Assembly (NCBI RefSeq): GCF_037414475.1
Contig: NZ_CP147913.1
Location: 2,480,001 to 2,544,000, forward strand
Reading direction: 5' to 3'
DNA length: 64,000 nt
Source of the DNA: Myxococcus stipitatus
GTDB taxonomy: Bacteria; Myxococcota; Myxococcia; Myxococcales; Myxococcaceae
Each line of letters starts with the position of its first letter. The first letter of the stretch is position 1. Below the pieces are notes generated by a model. The model saw only the letters and a list, made by a program, of their open reading frames with translations, had not been told where the DNA came from and ran no database searches. Shown here piece after piece: positions 28,753-35,713 of this stretch. A program made the translations under genes and the position numbers.

Positions 28753-28925
28753 CTGGGGCATTCGGGCGGTAGCGCGAGCTGCCGCCCCAGCCCTGGACGA
28801 ACTGAACCCCATGGCCATGCGGGAACGCTCGCGCCGTCCAAAACATGGGCAACGTCCCGCACAGCGTCCGAGGAGGTAGGGGGATGAGACATCCAAAAGA
28901 ATACGCTACCCAGGCACCAACGAGG

Positions 28926-28970
28926 ACTTGATACGCCCGCCGGCCAGAGCGTGTATGCCTTTCGCGACGG
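28926..28970 (+). promoter_or_regulatory. Shared upstream element, copy 4
   Basis: TTGATA, 17 nt, GTGTATG, then CCTTTCGCGACGG. The gene at 29010 starts 53 nt after the hexamer; the ATG inside the element is in frame with it, so a longer N-terminus (MPFATGTPAPRQ) is possible. Confidence 0.65.
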
Positions 28971-29009
28971 GCACCCCTGCACCGCGCCAACCCACGGGAA
29001 CACGGACCA

Positions 29010-29350
29010 TGAACGCCACGGCTATCCCCTTCTACATTGTCCCAATCAAGGTGATTGATTTCAGCGACACCCGGATGAGCCTGACCCTCGCCAAGAGCCA
29101 GTACGGCACGGCCCAGCCGCAACTGGACATCTGCCTGCCGCCTGGCGCCCCCCACCGGCAGTTGAGCGCGTTGCTTCACGCGCTCGCAGCCAACCTCGAG
29201 CTGAACACCCCCACCAGCGAGCGGTGGCTCATCCGGCACGACTGCTGCACGGGGCCGAACCATGGCCGCATCTACCTGGAGCTTGCCGAGGGTGACGAGG
29301 CTGAGGCCTTGCGCGGGATGATGCTCCTCGACACCGTGAGGGCTGAGTAG
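29010..29350 (+). CDS. Small unknown protein, paralogue of 28390 gene
   Basis: 113 residues from ATG 29010. It contains the SERWLIRHDCCTGPNHGRIY and LELAEGDEAEALRGMMLLD segments shared with the 28390 protein. Cys-Cys and one His near the middle could bind metal but are not conserved in the paralogue. It stands alone behind its own copy of the shared upstream element. Confidence 0.7.
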
Positions 29351-29558
29351 CGAGCACAACCCGCCCCCTCCCCGCGCCGGGGCGTTTCGCAGATGGCCTC
29401 CTCCCGGCGCAGGGCAATCACACACTGGAATTCCGCCTGCGCCGCCCTACGAGGGAAAGCTCGCCACTCCCTGGCCCACAAGGAGCCGGCGCGGAACCTC
29501 GCGAATTCTCGCGGCTATTCCAGACATACAAAATCGACCTCGCCAGACACCGAAGATG

Positions 29559-29603
29559 ACTTGCTTCATTCACACACCAGAGCGTGTATGCGTTTCGCGA
29601 CGG
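29559..29603 (+). promoter_or_regulatory. Shared upstream element, copy 5 (before amidoligase)
   Basis: TTGCTT, 17 nt, GTGTATG, then CGTTTCGCGACGG. The ATG inside the element opens an 18-codon frame ([18 protein letters not shown]) whose TGA overlaps the amidoligase ATG at 29641, an arrangement that would allow translational coupling. Confidence 0.65.
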
Positions 29604-29640
29604 GCGCCACAGCCCCGCGCGAATGCGAGAGGCAAACCCC

Positions 29641-30597
29641 ATGAAGACGCTCCGGTTTGGAATTGAGATTGAGACGGTTGGCGCCAGCCGCCAGAAGCTG
29701 GCCCACGCGATTCAGAGCGCGGTGGGTGGGTACGTTTCCGGCGACTACGGGGGCTGGCAGGTGACGGACACCCAGGGCCGCGCCTGGAAGGTGGTGCCGG
29801 ACGGCTCACTGAGCGGGGGTGAATACAGCGGTGAAATCGTCTCCCCCATCCTCACCTACCAGGACCTGGACGCCCTGCAGTTGGTGGTGCGCGCGGTGCG
29901 CGAAGCCGGCGCGCGCGCCGACGCCTCCTGCGGCATCCACATCCATGTCGACGGCAGCCGCTTCGATGCGAAGGGTGTCACCAACCTCGTCAAGATGGTC
30001 CACAAGCAGGAGCGCCTCCTGGAGACGGCCCTCGGGGTGAGTGCCACGCGGCTGGCCCGGTACTGCCGGCCCATCGACGGAGCCTTCATGCAGCGGCTGG
30101 AGGCCCGGCGCCCGCGCACGATGCAGGATGTGAATGAGGCCTGGTACGGGCGCCGCAACCCCGTGCCCCAGCGCTACGACGCCAGCCGCTACCACGGCCT
30201 CAACCTCAACAGCCTCTTCTTCCGGGGCACGATTGAGTTCCGCTACTTCAACGGCACGGTGCACGCAGGCGAGGTGAAAGCCTACGTCCAACTGGTGCTG
30301 GCCCTCGCCGCCCGGGCCCTGGCCTCGAAGGCCGCCTCCAGCAAGCGCCGCGACTTCAACCCTGCCACCGCCAAGTACGACTTCCGGGTGTTCTTGCTCC
30401 ACCTGGGCCTGATTGGAGAGGAGTTCAAGACGGCGCGCCTGCACCTCCTCAAGCGCCTGGAGGGCAGCGCCGCCTGGAAGGGCCAGCGCCGCGACCGGCG
30501 CGGCTCGGGTGGCGGAGAGAATGGCTCGCCCGGCAGCGAGGGCGCGCAGGGCGGCACCGGGGGCAACGCCCCCACCGAGGCCTTGGCCGCCGCGTGA
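29641..30597 (+). CDS. Putative amidoligase (COOH-NH2 ligase)
   Basis: 318 residues. Residues 6-12 FGIEIET, 65-69 EIVSP, 97-104 CGIHIHVD and 197-206 [10 protein letters not shown] are the metal- and ATP-binding motifs of the Amidoligase_2 family, a glutamine-synthetase-fold group predicted to join carboxyl and amino groups of amino acids or peptides. [10 protein letters not shown] (183-192) also fits. The last 35 residues are a Gly/Ser-rich tail. It is followed by two gamma-glutamylcyclotransferase-like genes and a GNAT-like gene, the context predicted for peptide-tagging or small-peptide synthesis systems. Substrate unknown. It has its own shared upstream element. Confidence 0.85.
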   Translation: MKTLRFGIEIETVGASRQKLAHAIQSAVGGYVSGDYGGWQVTDTQGRAWKVVPDGSLSGGEYSGEIVSPILTYQDLDALQLVVRAVREAGARADASCGIHIHVDGSRFDAKGVTNLVKMVHKQERLLETALGVSATRLARYCRPIDGAFMQRLEARRPRTMQDVNEAWYGRRNPVPQRYDASRYHGLNLNSLFFRGTIEFRYFNGTVHAGEVKAYVQLVLALAARALASKAASSKRRDFNPATAKYDFRVFLLHLGLIGEEFKTARLHLLKRLEGSAAWKGQRRDRRGSGGGENGSPGSEGAQGGTGGNAPTEALAAA

Positions 30598-30704
30598 CAG
30601 GGCCTTCGCGGGCGCCACGGAGCCCAGGCGCCCACCTGCGCTCGCGGCAGGAGGCGCCCCTGAAGGGAAGCCCGGCCCCCTCCCCTTGCGCCGCCTCAAA
30701 CAGC

Positions 30705-30750
30705 ACTTGCTTCAATGCCGAACCAGAGCGTGTATGTCTTTCGCAAGAGG
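30705..30750 (+). promoter_or_regulatory. Shared upstream element, copy 6
   Basis: TTGCTT, 17 nt, GTGTATG, then TCTTTCGCAAGAGG. The small gene at 30785 starts 49 nt after the hexamer, and the ATG within the element is in frame with it. Confidence 0.65.
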
Positions 30751-30784
30751 CAGGGCGCCCAGCGCCAACACAAGAGACGCGGCA

Positions 30785-31003
30785 ATGAAGGCATACGGAA
30801 TCAATCGGGAAGACCGCAGCAACTGTCGATGGGGGTGCTGCCCCTCGCACGGCAGGTACCCCACAAGACACTACCGCGGACGCCTTTCTCGGAAAGTCCA
30901 CGTCCGCGGCACCCGGCTCGCACACCGGCGGGCCCGGACCCAGGCGAGGGCAGCGCTCAACAACGAGAGGCGCGACGCCTCGCGCCTCACCAACGAGAGG
31001 TAG
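30785..31003 (+). CDS. Small Arg-rich protein with CCxxHG motif
   Basis: 72 residues from ATG 30785 (89 if started at the ATG in the element). Contains NCRWGCCPSHGRYP and then a strongly basic stretch (RLSRKVHVRGTRLAHRRART). No family recognised. Its size, position between amidoligase and cyclotransferases, and own promoter-like element make it a candidate substrate or carrier peptide for the ligase, or a small nucleic-acid binder. Both ideas are speculative. Confidence 0.55.
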   Translation: MKAYGINREDRSNCRWGCCPSHGRYPTRHYRGRLSRKVHVRGTRLAHRRARTQARAALNNERRDASRLTNER

Positions 31004-31124
31004 GCCCCGCCGCGCTGGGCGATGAGCCCCACCCAGTACGCCCTCAACAGGGAGGCACCGTGCCAGAGCCCTGCGGGCAATGACAACAGCGGGCCGAGAG
31101 CCCGCCCTCAACAGGAAGAACCCC

Positions 31125-31565
31125 ATGCTCTACTTCGCCTACGGCTCCAACCTCGACCAAGGACAGATGCGCGTGCGCTGCCCCAACGCCACTGTCGAAG
31201 CCCGGGCCACTCTCTCCGGCCACACCCTGGTGTTCGGCGGATACAGCCGCCGCTGGGGCGGGGCCGTCGCCAGCCTCCAGCGGGTGCGCGGCGCCCACGT
31301 CGACGGACTGCTGTACCGCCTCACTCCCGAGGACCTGCGGGCCCTCGACCTCTTCGAGGGACACCCCTTCGCGTACCGGCGCGCCACGCGGCTGGTGCTG
31401 GATAGAGCTGGCCTGCGCCGCCGCGCACAGGTGTACCTCCAGCCCGAGACAGGCTTCGAGGCCTGGCCGCCCGCCGGCCGCTACTTCCGCGTCCTCTGGC
31501 ACGCCTACGGGCGCCTGGGCTTCAACCGCACCGCGCTTGCGAACGCCCTGGGAGGTGCGGCGTGA
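31125..31565 (+). CDS. Gamma-glutamylcyclotransferase-like protein 1
   Basis: 146 residues. MLYFAYGSNLDQGQM is the exact GGCT/AIG2-like substrate loop and LDLFEGHPFAYRRA holds the catalytic Glu78. GGCT enzymes release 5-oxoproline from gamma-glutamyl-linked amines. Its stop overlaps the start of a second GGCT gene (GTGA at 31562). In this setting it would remove or trim isopeptide-type links made by the upstream amidoligase; that role is inferred. Confidence 0.88.
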   Translation: MLYFAYGSNLDQGQMRVRCPNATVEARATLSGHTLVFGGYSRRWGGAVASLQRVRGAHVDGLLYRLTPEDLRALDLFEGHPFAYRRATRLVLDRAGLRRRAQVYLQPETGFEAWPPAGRYFRVLWHAYGRLGFNRTALANALGGAA

Positions 31566-31951
31566 CGCACGCTTCGACAGCGACACGCGTCTTCGTCTAC
31601 GGGACGCTTCTGTCCGGCGAGCCCAACCACCGTCTCCTGCGCGGCGCACGCCTCATCGGCCCCGCGCGGACGCACCCGCACTTCACGCTACACGACTACG
31701 GGCCCTTCCCCGCGCTGGCCCCCGACGGCAACCACGCCATCGAGGGCGAAGTGTATGAAGTCGATGCGCTCATCCTGGCGGCTCTCGACAGGCTCGAGGG
31801 GCACCCCCGCTTCTACGAGCGCACGCCCATTGCCCTCGACGGTGCCGGCCGCGTCGAGGCATACCTGTTCCCCAAGGAGCGGCTGACTGACCGCCCCATC
31901 ATCGAGTCTGGTTGCTGGCGTCGACACCTGAAGGAGAGGAAAACATGGTAA
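31562..31951 (+). CDS. Gamma-glutamylcyclotransferase-like protein 2
   Basis: 129 residues from a GTG overlapping the previous stop. TRVFVYGTLLSGEPNHRLL is the YGTL-type AIG2 loop and LDRLEGHPRFYER contains catalytic Glu79. It is of the shorter YtfP/GGACT-like branch, different from its neighbour, so the pair is not a simple tandem copy. The next gene starts inside its 3' end (31945). Confidence 0.87.
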   Translation: MTHASTATRVFVYGTLLSGEPNHRLLRGARLIGPARTHPHFTLHDYGPFPALAPDGNHAIEGEVYEVDALILAALDRLEGHPRFYERTPIALDGAGRVEAYLFPKERLTDRPIIESGCWRRHLKERKTW

Positions 31952-32187
31952 TCGAAATGCGCGACGGGCGAGTCATCCAGGGGACTCCTGTCCAAATCGT
32001 TAGGGCAATGCAGGACATCGCCTTCGGCGTGGAGCGCCTGTCCTTCAGCGAGTACATCGACTGGGTGGTGGCCAATGCCCAGCGATTCGAGTCTGTTGCC
32101 CTGCGCGTGCAGGGTGACACGGACGAGGCGAAGGCCGCCTCGCTCGTGGACGAGATGGTCCGCGAGGGTCTGGCGGCGCGAGGGTGA
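31945..32187 (+). CDS. Small unknown protein
   Basis: 80 residues from ATG 31945, preceded by AAGGAGAGG and overlapping the upstream gene by 7 nt. Mostly helical: GTPVQIVRAMQDIAFG, SFSEYIDWVVANAQRF, ASLVDEMVREGLAAR. No domain recognised. Tight packing shows it belongs to the cyclotransferase operon; it could be an adaptor or a modification target. Confidence 0.75.
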   Translation: MVIEMRDGRVIQGTPVQIVRAMQDIAFGVERLSFSEYIDWVVANAQRFESVALRVQGDTDEAKAASLVDEMVREGLAARG

Positions 32188-32188
32188 C

Positions 32189-32626
32189 ATGACTGGAGGC
32201 GCCCAGCCCATTCTCATCGAGGGCTACACGTCTGACGAGGTGCTCCGCCTGGCCGAGAAGGAGCTGGCCGCCCTCGTGCTGACGGGTGAGCCCCTCGTCA
32301 TCCGCATCGGTACCGCGGAGCTGCTCGGCTGCTTCAGGCTTCAGCCCGACACCCTCTTCGTGGAGCTGGCGCACATCGACAGCGGTGGGGAGGGCATCCT
32401 CCCCACCTTCTGGCGTCTGGTGCGCCGGTTCGCCCAGGCGAGGGGCATTGGCCGCATCGAATGGGTGGTCCACGCGGTGCGGTGCGCCCGCCCCAACCTC
32501 AAGCTCCGACGAGTCCTCGAAAGGCGCGGCTTCGTCGTCCGGACGGTGCCCGGCATTGGCGAGGCCTACCACCTCGTCGACATGCTCCCGGGCCGCAGCG
32601 CCGCTGACTCACAGGCCCAGCGGTAG
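32189..32626 (+). CDS. GNAT-fold-like protein
   Basis: 145 residues, 1 nt after the previous stop. The order of elements fits a short GNAT domain: LFVELAHIDSGGEGILPTFW (strand and acyl-CoA loop region), RLVRRFAQARGIGRIEWVVH, then LKLRRVLERRGFVVRT. The pyrophosphate-binding loop is degenerate, so CoA binding is uncertain. Acetyltransferase-like genes are known companions of amidoligases. Assigned by pattern only. Confidence 0.5.
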   Translation: MTGGAQPILIEGYTSDEVLRLAEKELAALVLTGEPLVIRIGTAELLGCFRLQPDTLFVELAHIDSGGEGILPTFWRLVRRFAQARGIGRIEWVVHAVRCARPNLKLRRVLERRGFVVRTVPGIGEAYHLVDMLPGRSAADSQAQR

Positions 32627-32842
32627 GCCTCCACACGCCTCAAGCTCCTCGACCAACGCAAGGGCCGCGCGGGCGCCTAGCTCCGCCAGCACCGCTGCTT
32701 CCGCTTCGCCATACTCCTTCTTCGCCTGAACCAGCAGCATCCGGGACTCCGGACTGCCGTCCCTCATCGCGCGCGCAAGCTGCAGCCCCATCTCCGCCCG
32801 TCCCAGTCGCTCCGAGAGCGCCCGCCGCATCTCCATGTCCAT
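32609..32842 (-). CDS. Possible small antisense protein
   Basis: 77 residues from ATG 32842, reading MDMEMRRALSERLGRAEMGL and ending in Leu/Ala helices. It fills the gap between the GNAT-like and HExxH genes and overlaps the former by 18 nt. The ribosome site is weak and there is no recognisable family. The longer frame on this strand to 33385 only mirrors the HExxH gene. Low confidence. Confidence 0.3.
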   Translation of the reverse strand: MDMEMRRALSERLGRAEMGLQLARAMRDGSPESRMLLVQAKKEYGEAEAAVLAELGARAALALVEELEACGGLPLGL

Positions 32843-32942
32843 GAAGGGCCGCTGAGCAGGGGCCGTGCCAGCAGGTGCCCCTGAGCCCCCGCCGCTTCGG
32901 AAGTTGCGACGTTCGTTGTCACGGGTTGAACTGCCTCCTGCC

Positions 32943-33821
32943 ATGGGCACAGCTGACGACGTCCACCACTTTCTCCGCACGGGTGAGCACGACGCGCACT
33001 GCCGAGCTTGGCCCGGCGACCGCATTGAGAGGGAGCGACGCGCGCATGAGGAGCTTCGCCAGGCCCTCGTCGAGGAGGTGCAGCGGCGAACGGAGACGGT
33101 CCCCGCCGCTGAGCGACTCCGGGGACTCGATATCGCCGCTCTCACCCGGCGGAAGGTGGAGCCCATGGTACGCGGCCTCTTCTCCGCCATGGAGCAGGGG
33201 ACCGTCCTCTCCCTCCTAGAGAAGTCCGTCGTCTTCCTCACCCCAGCCAATATTGCCCACGTCCTGCGCGAGTCCTCCTGGCTGAGTACGGCCTGGGACC
33301 TGGCCAACCTGTACCTCCTCAGCGCTGGCGCCGAGCTGCTCGGCGAGGAAGCCCCGCTCCTGCTAGGCCTCAGCGAGGGAACCACGTGCTACGTCTCCCT
33401 CTCCTACTTCGACGAAGAGTCCCCCTTCGCCGACTACCTCGTGCATGAGGCGGCCCACGTCTTTCACAACTGCAAGCGCCGCACGGCGGGCCTGCCCGAG
33501 ACACGCCGGCGCGAGTGGCTCCTCGACATCGACTACCGGAAGCGCGAGACGTTCGCCTACGCCTGCGAGGCGTACAGCCGCATCCTCGAAGCCGGCGGCA
33601 GCCGCCAGGCGCGCATGGCGCTCGCCGACGACTACGCTGCCTGCGCGGCGCCGGCCGATGAGCGTGTCTCCGTGAGTGAAGTGGTAGCGCTCATCGGTGA
33701 AGCCGCAGCGGCGAAGAATGGGTGGAAGTGCATCCTCACTCGATGTGGACCGGCGGCACGGACGGCCGCGCACCCATCTGCGATGGACGGGACATCAGCC
33801 CGCCAGCCTCACAATCGATGA
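32943..33821 (+). CDS. Putative zinc metallopeptidase (HExxH)
   Basis: About 292 residues from ATG 32943. FADYLVHEAAHVFHNC carries HEAAH at residues 168-172, with KRETFAYACEAYSRIL about 35 residues later supplying a Glu, the gluzincin-like arrangement HExxH...E. Before it is a helical domain (LLEKSVVFLTPANIAHVLRE). No signal peptide. It is the last gene in the rightward run after the GNAT-like gene, separated by about 320 nt. A peptidase next to amidoligase and GGCT genes fits a peptide processing theme; family not identified. Confidence 0.7.
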   Translation: MGTADDVHHFLRTGEHDAHCRAWPGDRIERERRAHEELRQALVEEVQRRTETVPAAERLRGLDIAALTRRKVEPMVRGLFSAMEQGTVLSLLEKSVVFLTPANIAHVLRESSWLSTAWDLANLYLLSAGAELLGEEAPLLLGLSEGTTCYVSLSYFDEESPFADYLVHEAAHVFHNCKRRTAGLPETRRREWLLDIDYRKRETFAYACEAYSRILEAGGSRQARMALADDYAACAAPADERVSVSEVVALIGEAAAAKNGWKCILTRCGPAARTAAHPSAMDGTSARQPHNR

Positions 33822-34083
33822 GGGGCCTGCAGACAACGAGCCTCCATTCCTCAAAGGGCCCTGCCTCTTGGCGTGCGAGAACGAGCGCTCCTTCTTCGGA
33901 GCAGGAGCGAGCCAAGGCCACCCTCCAGCGTTGGGCCAGCGAGTTCCGCACAGGGAAGCGGCGCGACTGAATAGGTACCCCGCCAGCGCCAGTCCCCCTC
34001 CTGCCCCAGGAGAGGGGGCGCATTCCCGCGCGACACCATCAGGGCCGTCCACCTTGGAGTTGCCCCCGTCAAATCGGACACGG

Positions 34084-34920
34084 TCAGTTGGGTGGTACGG
34101 CTCTTCGGTACTCGATAGGGGAACGCATCTTCAGGCCCTTGTGGGGATGCACGTGATTGTAGTCGTCGAACCACGCGGGCAGCTGTCGGAGGACTGCCTC
34201 CGCGCTGTCCAAGCAAGCCAGATGGACGTAGTCGCGCTTGAAGCTCTTCACGAAGGCTTCCGCCATTCCGTTGCTCTCAGGTGAGTACGCGGGTGTGGTG
34301 CGGATGAGCAGACCCAGGTTGGCTCCGAACGCTCGCGTCTCGTAGGCGGTGTATGCGGGGCCGTTGTCGGTCAGCCATTCGATGGGGTGCGGCGTCACGC
34401 GGCTCCCCGCTCCGAACCGGTACTCCAGCGTCTCGGCCATCAAGTCTCGCACCAACTCACCTGTCAGCGCGCCCGTGGTGGCCACGAATCGCATGGCCTC
34501 GCGGTCGCAGCAGTCCAGCGAGAAGGCCACCTGGACGCGCTCCCCGTTCCAGCAGCGAATCTCGAAGCCGTCGGAGCACCAACGCAGGTTGCTCTTGATC
34601 GTCACAATCGTACCGTCGTGGGTGCGAGTGGGCTTGCCCGTGTGACGCGCCAACAACAAGTCCGCGGCCTTCATCACCCGGTAGACGCGCTTGTGGTTCA
34701 CCCCGGGCTTCCCCTCGGAGGCCCGCTGTCGGTTCACCAGCGCCGTGACGCGCCGGTATCCGTAGGTGGCCCGCTCGTGGGTGATGGCGCGGACCAACGG
34801 CAGCAGCCACTCGTCATCCGCCTTCAGGTACGCGCTACGTGGATTGCTGAGTGCGGGAGCCGACTGCCTGCGCGCCAGGTTGCTCCGGGAGACGCCCAGG
34901 GCTTCCGCCACGGCTTTCAA
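34084..34920 (-). CDS. IS3-family transposase OrfB (second type)
   Basis: 278 residues as a separate frame, in the -1 frame relative to OrfA and overlapping it by 4 nt. Helix-turn-helix LKAVAEALGVSRSNLARRQ (here with initiator Met), then the core: FSLDCCDREAMRFV, EWLTDNGPAYTAYETR and SPESNGMAEAFVKSFKRDYV supply the DDE triad. HVHPHKGLKMRSP closes it. Complete, so potentially functional via the A7 slippage in OrfA. Confidence 0.9.
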   Translation of the reverse strand: MKAVAEALGVSRSNLARRQSAPALSNPRSAYLKADDEWLLPLVRAITHERATYGYRRVTALVNRQRASEGKPGVNHKRVYRVMKAADLLLARHTGKPTRTHDGTIVTIKSNLRWCSDGFEIRCWNGERVQVAFSLDCCDREAMRFVATTGALTGELVRDLMAETLEYRFGAGSRVTPHPIEWLTDNGPAYTAYETRAFGANLGLLIRTTPAYSPESNGMAEAFVKSFKRDYVHLACLDSAEAVLRQLPAWFDDYNHVHPHKGLKMRSPIEYRRAVPPN

Positions 34921-35312
34921 GGGATACCGCCCTTGGGCGGCAAGCTGCGCTGCGAGGAATGTTTTTTTGGGCGGGCCAGCTCCAATGCTTCCTTCAGAAT
35001 CTCGTTTTCCATCGTCTTCTTGCCCAGCAGTCGCTCCAACTCCTTCACCTGGGACTGGAGCCGCTTCACCTCGGACTCGGGGACCACCGATTCTTCTGTG
35101 CCTAGGCTGGACATAGTCCCTTCCTCTACCAGCCTCCTCCAGTGGAACAACATGCTCGCCGACAGCCCGTATCGGCGCGCCACCGAGGACACGCTCTGGC
35201 CGGGCACCATCGTCTCCTCCAGAAACCGGCGCTTCTCTTCCGCACTGAAGCGTCGGCGACGTCCTGGCCGGGCTGGCTGGATGACTTCGACTTCGTGTGT
35301 CTTCGCGTCCAT
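34917..35312 (-). CDS. IS3-family transposase OrfA (second type)
   Basis: 131 residues. RRRRFSAEEKRRFLEETMVP, VSSVARRYGLSASMLFHWRR is the end-binding helix-turn-helix, followed by a leucine-zipper helix (EVKRLQSQVKELERLLGKKT). A run of seven A residues on the coding strand near 34960 lies shortly before the end of the frame and permits a -1 shift into OrfB. Confidence 0.9.
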   Translation of the reverse strand: MDAKTHEVEVIQPARPGRRRRFSAEEKRRFLEETMVPGQSVSSVARRYGLSASMLFHWRRLVEEGTMSSLGTEESVVPESEVKRLQSQVKELERLLGKKTMENEILKEALELARPKKHSSQRSLPPKGGIP

Positions 35313-35372
35313 GCCTAGGCTGGCCCTATGCGTTAGCGACCTGTCCGATTGAAATGGGGGCTACACCACAGC

Positions 35373-35489
35373 GTCAATCCTGACGCTTACCTTTTCGAAG
35401 TGCTCCTGAGGCGCGACTCGCATCCAGCCTTGCGTCTGGGCGAACTGCTGCCGCACCGCTGGGCGCTGACACTAACCAACTCGTTCTGA
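35373..35489 (+). pseudogene. C-terminal remnant of an IS66 TnpC transposase
   Basis: The frame reads VNPDAYLFEVLLRRDSHPAL then RLGELLPHRWALTLTN and a stop, matching the last 40 residues of the TnpC at 48414-49922 (VNPEVYLADVLLRVQTHPNS, RIAELLPHEW). The rest has been replaced by the IS3 element to its left. Confidence 0.8.
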
Positions 35490-35713
35490 ATGCCACTCGC
35501 TCTCCGCGCGGAGACGTCGCTCCGGAGCGACACGGCGACCATGCTGCGGAGGGCCCGCAGAACACTGGCCGTCGGCTACACCGAACCAGCGCTGGGCATG
35601 GTGGCCATAGAGACCACGCCGACGGGAGCTCCCACGAAATGGACGGACCTGCAGAGTGCCATCTGCCCTGCATTCTTCGATGATTTCGCCTCAGACCTAT
35701 TTCTATCATTGGC

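Larger units (their letters stand above)
34060..35370 (-). mobile_element. IS3-family element (second type)
   Basis: Carries orfA and orfB on the minus strand. Ends read GTTGCCCCCGTCAAATCGGA on the left and, inverted, GTAGCCCCCATTTCAATCGG on the right, an imperfect terminal repeat. Exact ends and target duplication could not be fixed. The right end abuts a leftover of an IS66 transposase (35373-35489). A fragment of the same family lies at 39213-39528. Confidence 0.8.

Noticed and set aside
32843..33385. N-terminal extension of the minus-strand frame opposite the HExxH gene
   Set aside because: It is antisense to a protein with clear motifs and has Arg/Ser-rich shadow composition; only the part up to 32842 was kept, at low confidence.
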